The notes under the pieces are model-generated. The model was not told the origin of the DNA, did not search any database, and was given only the letters and a program-made list of their open reading frames with translations. Shown in pieces: positions 8,425-10,899 of a stretch of 10,899 bases of DNA; the stretch's first letter is position 1; each line of letters opens with the position of its first letter. The translations under genes were made by a program, and so were the position numbers. The stretch covers positions 1-10,899 of the forward strand of contig JACRON010000216.1 of assembly GCA_016214425.1 (NCBI GenBank). The letters are read 5' to 3'. This stretch comes from Nitrospirota bacterium (GTDB lineage Bacteria; Nitrospirota; CAKKRA01; 9FT-COMBO-42-15).

Positions 8425-8504
8425 ATATATCCGCAAATCTTGGGGGGAAGGATTTCTTGCCCCTCTGCCTTTTTCAAAGAGCTAAAAAAATAGGAGAAGA
8501 CAGC

Positions 8505-10013
8505 TTGAGTAAGGGTATTAAAGAGCAGTCTAATCATAAAGGACAGCCTGACAGCCTTGGTATGAACCAGCCATATACCAGAACGGTATATGGCCAGAGC
8601 GGTTCATGCCTTACTGCACCGCGTGTGGTAATCTCTGCCGCACACGGCCGCTCAGGCAAGACCACAGTAAGTATTGGTCTGTGCGCTGCATTGGCAAAAA
8701 GGGGTCTAAAGGTTCAGCCCTTTAAAAAGGGGCCGGACTACATAGACCCGAGCTGGCTCACTGCTGCAGCAGGAAGTTACTGCCGCAACCTTGATCTCTT
8801 TATGATGGGTCAAGATGGGGTCAAGAAGACATTTGTTACTGCAAGCCGCAGCGCTGATATTAATATTATAGAAGGCAATAAGGGCCTTTATGACAGCGTT
8901 GATATAGACGGTGAGAACAGCACAGCGAATATATCAAGGATATTAAAGTCACCCGTAATATTGATTGTGGATTCTGCCAGAATGACTCGCAGCATCGCAG
9001 CACTTGTTAATGGCTATAAAAACTTTGAGCCTGATATCAATATAGTAGGGGTTATCCTGAACAATGTTTCAGGCAGCAGGCACGAGGCGAAGCTCAGAGC
9101 AGCGCTTGAGCGCTATTGCAAGATAGATGTTTTAGGCTGCCTTCCAAGAAGTTCTCAACTTAATATCCCGGAAAGACACCTCGGCCTTATCCCGCAAAAA
9201 GAAGATTCAGAATTAATGCCTGCCATAGAAAATATCCGCAAGATTGTTGAAACAAATGTAAATATAGATAGGATAATAGAGATTGCAAAGAATGCTCCAC
9301 AGGAGTTGCGAGTTGCGAGTTGCGAGTTTAAGGTTTTAAACCCGAAACCCGAAACCCGAAACCCGAAATTAAAACCAGAGGTGAGAATAGGTGTTCCCCT
9401 TGATAAGGCATTCTCTTTCTATTACCTTGAAAATCTTGATGCCCTTCGTGATGCAGGCGCTGAGATTGTTTTCTTTGATACCCTTGAGGATAAAAAGTTG
9501 CCTGATGTGGATGGATTATATATTGGCGGCGGTTTTCCTGAGATGTTTATGGATGAATTAGAGGCTAATGCCTCTTTACGCAGGGATATTCATGTTGCAA
9601 TTGAGGCCGGGATGCCTGTTTATGCTGAATGCGGAGGACTGATGTATCTTTCCCGCAGCATATCATGGGATGGGAAGATAAAGAAGATGGTCGGCGTTCT
9701 GCCATGTGATATAGAGATGACAAAGAGGGTTCAGGCGCATGGCTATGTTGTCTTGCAGGATGCGGATGGTAGAGAAATAAAGGGGCATGAGTTCCATTAT
9801 TCAAGGTTCAGAAACTTAGGTGATGTAAAATTTTTATATAAAGTTATACGCGGTAAAGGCATTGATGGAAAGAATGACGGCATAATCTATAAGAATGTAA
9901 TTGCATCCTATGCCCATTTGCACGCCATAGGGTCGTCGCAATGGGCAGAGGAGTTTGTGGAACTAATAGGAGAGGCAAGGGGAGAGAAACAAAGATACAG
10001 AGTGGCGGTATAA
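8505..10013 (+). CDS. dsrN: CbiA-like a,c-diamide synthase / DsrN siroheme amidase
   Basis: This family uses ATP and glutamine to amidate acetate side chains of a tetrapyrrole. CbiA/CobB acts on cobyrinic acid; DsrN is proposed to amidate siroheme for dissimilatory sulfite reductase. dsrE follows directly, so DsrN is the better call; sequence alone cannot exclude CbiA. Domain 1 has a P-loop (HGRSGKTT), PFKKGPDYIDPSWL, EGNKGLYDS and the ARMTRSIAALV segment. Domain 2 is a class I glutaminase with nucleophile Cys in AECGGLMYLS (codon 9630-9632), GHEFHYS and SYAHLHA. Between them lies a heptamer-derived insert (9304-9368). The start is uncertain: TTG 8505 has AGGAGA 7 nt upstream; TTG 8457 has GGGGGGAAGGA 5 nt upstream; ATG 8562 has no good site. 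About 40 residues precede the P-loop strand, more than usual, and contain a DNA hairpin. Confidence 0.85.
   Translation: MSKGIKEQSNHKGQPDSLGMNQPYTRTVYGQSGSCLTAPRVVISAAHGRSGKTTVSIGLCAALAKRGLKVQPFKKGPDYIDPSWLTAAAGSYCRNLDLFMMGQDGVKKTFVTASRSADINIIEGNKGLYDSVDIDGENSTANISRILKSPVILIVDSARMTRSIAALVNGYKNFEPDINIVGVILNNVSGSRHEAKLRAALERYCKIDVLGCLPRSSQLNIPERHLGLIPQKEDSELMPAIENIRKIVETNVNIDRIIEIAKNAPQELRVASCEFKVLNPKPETRNPKLKPEVRIGVPLDKAFSFYYLENLDALRDAGAEIVFFDTLEDKKLPDVDGLYIGGGFPEMFMDELEANASLRRDIHVAIEAGMPVYAECGGLMYLSRSISWDGKIKKMVGVLPCDIEMTKRVQAHGYVVLQDADGREIKGHEFHYSRFRNLGDVKFLYKVIRGKGIDGKNDGIIYKNVIASYAHLHAIGSSQWAEEFVELIGEARGEKQRYRVAV
8562..8607 (+). repeat. Strong stem-loop at the 5' end of the dsrN-like reading frame
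   Basis: Inner arms GCCATATACC (8570-8579) and GGTATATGGC (8585-8594) are perfect 10-bp complements around AGAAC. Outer arms ATGAACC (8562-8568) and GGTTCAT (8601-8607) add 7 bp, with 1 and 6 unpaired bases between the two stems. It lies before the conserved domain begins and covers a candidate ATG start, so it may be a leader structure or an inserted palindromic element. Confidence 0.75.
9304..9368 (+). repeat. Two heptamer arrays (AGTTGCG x3, CCCGAAA x4) inside the dsrN-like gene
   Basis: AGTTGCG occurs at 9304, 9311 and 9318. CCCGAAA occurs at 9341, 9348, 9355 and 9362. A 16-nt AT-rich stretch separates the two. Both arrays are in perfect 7-nt phase and are translated (ELRVASCEF and NPKPETRNPK). 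The insert falls exactly between the ATP-binding domain and the glutaminase domain and does not break the frame. Confidence 0.9.
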
Positions 10014-10018
10014 TAATC

Positions 10019-10137
10019 CCCCTCACCTTACTCCTCTCCCCAAGGGGGAGAGGAAATAAAGATAATCCCTCTCTCATCAGGGGAGAGGAAATAAAAATAA
10101 TACCCTCTCTCCTCAGGGGAGAGGGAAGGGTGAGGGG
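10019..10137 (+). repeat. Nested palindromic repeat block (three hairpins) between dsrN and dsrE
   Basis: The outer arms are CCCCTCACC (10019-10027) and GGTGAGGGG (10129-10137). Inside are three successive hairpins built from the same CCTCTCCCC / GGGGAGAGG motif: 10033-10053, 10067-10088 and 10103-10125. Short AT-rich spacers separate them (GGAAATAAAG and GGAAATAAAA are near copies). It begins 5 nt after the dsrN stop and ends 20 nt before the dsrE start. This type of G+C-rich intergenic palindrome resembles REP-like elements. The reading frames across it are products of the repeat and not genes. Confidence 0.88.
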
Positions 10138-10157
10138 TGGTTTTGAGGGAGGGTAAA

Positions 10158-10517
10158 ATGAAATTTGGCATACTAATACAAGAAGGTCCTTATAACCATG
10201 AGGCTGCTGACAGCGCATACAATTTTATAAAGGCAGCGCTTGAGAGGGGACACACCATTCAGGGGATATTCTTTTATAATGATGGTGTTATCAATGTAAC
10301 GAAGCTGATGGACCCGCCTCAGGATGACAGGAATATCAGCAAGAGGTGGTCAGAGCTCGGCGCAAAGGGGATAGATATCGTTGTCTGCATTGCTGCTGCC
10401 AAACGTCGCGGTATAAATGACCAGGTAATAGTTCCGAATGTTCGCATCTCAGGTTTGGGTCAATTAACAGAGATTGCAATAGAGTCAGACAGATTGATAA
10501 CCTTTGGTGCGGGTTAA
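10158..10517 (+). CDS. dsrE: DsrE (TusD-like sulfurtransferase subunit)
   Basis: DsrE is the active subunit of the cytoplasmic DsrEFH complex, which passes sulfane sulfur towards DsrC; TusD is its counterpart in tRNA thiolation. The protein has 119 residues, the family's usual length. It matches from the start (ILIQEGPYNHEAADSAYNF) through FFYNDGV to VCIAAAKRRGI, whose Cys77 corresponds to the persulfide-carrying cysteine near position 78 in characterised DsrE/TusD. It ends RLITFGAG. ATG 10158 is chosen: GGGAGGG lies 4 nt upstream. A GTG at 10137 in frame lies in the palindromic repeat and has no support. The gene is followed 16 nt later by the dsrF remnant and then dsrH, the standard EFH order. 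Confidence 0.95.
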   Translation: MKFGILIQEGPYNHEAADSAYNFIKAALERGHTIQGIFFYNDGVINVTKLMDPPQDDRNISKRWSELGAKGIDIVVCIAAAKRRGINDQVIVPNVRISGLGQLTEIAIESDRLITFGAG

Positions 10518-10533
10518 AAAGGGGAGGGGATTG

Positions 10534-10727
10534 ATGGCTGAAAAAGAAAAAAGCAAGATTATGTTTATAATGCGCAAGATTATGACATTACCAATATTTA
10601 TGCTGAGAGGGAATCCCTTGAACTAAGAGGCCTTAGTGTTGATGACCTTGTTATTAAGCCTAAAGTAGTTGAGGCAGCAGAGATAGCAAAGATAATGGAA
10701 GAGCAGCACGCCCTGCTGCCATTTTAG
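10534..10727 (+). pseudogene. dsrF: dsrF (TusC-like) remnant with internal deletion and frameshift
   Basis: The start is clear: ATG 10534, 4 nt after GGAGGGG, encoding MAEKEKSKIMFIMRK, the usual DsrF/TusC first strand. At about 10573-10580 this frame loses its match and stops at 10624-10626. From about 10578 another frame carries the DsrF C-terminus: DYDITNIYAERESLELRG, then LSVDDLV and a last helix ending HALLPF, stop at 10725-10727. The segment normally between them (APYG through the DDGVYQL and KNFSPTYRALGD regions) is absent. Some 64 residues remain of a family length near 120-135. An 11-nt direct repeat (GCAAGATTATG at 10553 and 10574) lies at the junction. Either a real deletion or an assembly error; DsrE before it and DsrH after it look intact. 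Confidence 0.85.
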
Positions 10728-10737
10728 GGGAGGAAAG

Positions 10738-10899
10738 ATGCTTCATACAATTAATAAATCACCAGTTCTTTATAAAAACCTTGAGAGCTGCCTAAGATTT
10801 GCAAAAGACGGCGACCCAATCATATTTTATGAAGACGGCATCTATGCTGTTGCAGCAGGAACTAAGGTTGAGCCAATGATGAAGAATGCCTTAAAGAAG
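10738..10899 (+). CDS. dsrH: DsrH (TusB-like), 3' end beyond the window
   Basis: DsrH is the third subunit of the DsrEFH sulfur-relay complex. The window holds the first 54 codons of a protein normally of about 95-105 residues, open to the last base. MLHTINKSP, LESCLRFAKDGDPIIFYEDGIYA match the TusB/DsrH family. Cys18 in ESCLR corresponds to the conserved DsrH cysteine near position 20. The start ATG 10738 follows GGGGAGGAAAG (10727-10737), which overlaps the dsrF stop, so the two were probably translationally linked. Confidence 0.92.
   Translation, partial: MLHTINKSPVLYKNLESCLRFAKDGDPIIFYEDGIYAVAAGTKVEPMMKNALKK

Noticed and set aside
9941..10156. Forward open frame of 71 codons across the end of dsrN and the palindromic block
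   Set aside because: Its product is only a translation of the CCTCTCC/GGGGAGAGG hairpins (repeated RG and EG residues) and it overlaps a well-supported gene.
10137..10157. GTG 10137 as the start of dsrE
   Set aside because: It lies at the end of the palindromic block and adds seven residues not expected in DsrE; ATG 10158 has a ribosome binding site and matches the family start.

Overview
The window is wall-to-wall plus-strand coding DNA, fairly AT-rich, from a diderm bacterium. An outer-membrane assembly pair (TamB-like and BamA-like) shows the double membrane. The right end carries dissimilatory sulfur genes (a DsrN-like amidase, DsrE, DsrF, DsrH), so this is a sulfur-cycling lineage. Nitrospirota or a deltaproteobacterial-type phylum would fit, but that assignment is inference; no phylogenetic marker is present. 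All nine genes read left to right and several start at TTG or GTG behind strong Shine-Dalgarno sequences.

Left part (1-2071): the 3' two thirds of queA (queuosine tRNA modification), then a membrane-anchored SPOR-domain protein with a long charged linker. A 193-nt intergenic region follows, made of hairpins and heptanucleotide repeats, and then a small DUF1844 protein.

Middle part (2095-8381): a TamB/DUF490 protein of about 1,180 residues and, 9 nt after its stop, a BamA/TamA-type Omp85 protein with seven recognisable POTRA domains. This is a compact envelope-biogenesis operon. The tamB-like gene appears frameshifted: its membrane anchor, directly behind a perfect AGGAGG, is in a different frame from the rest of the protein.

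Right part (8392-10899): a possible promoter, then dsrN (CbiA-like ATP-dependent amidase with a glutaminase domain), a 119-nt palindromic repeat block, dsrE with its conserved cysteine, a broken dsrF, and the first 54 codons of dsrH. DsrEFH form a sulfur-relay complex and DsrN is thought to amidate siroheme for the dissimilatory sulfite reductase, so the genes would work together in sulfur metabolism. dsrF has lost its centre (about 55-70 codons) and is out of frame.

The most unusual feature is a recurrent 7-nt repeat architecture. Five tandem arrays built from at least four heptamer sequences (CAGAAGT type, TGCAAAG type, AGTTGCG, CCCGAAA) lie at three places: the SPOR linker, an intergenic region, and exactly between the two domains of the DsrN-like enzyme. 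Two of the three places are inside reading frames, where the repeat is translated as linker.
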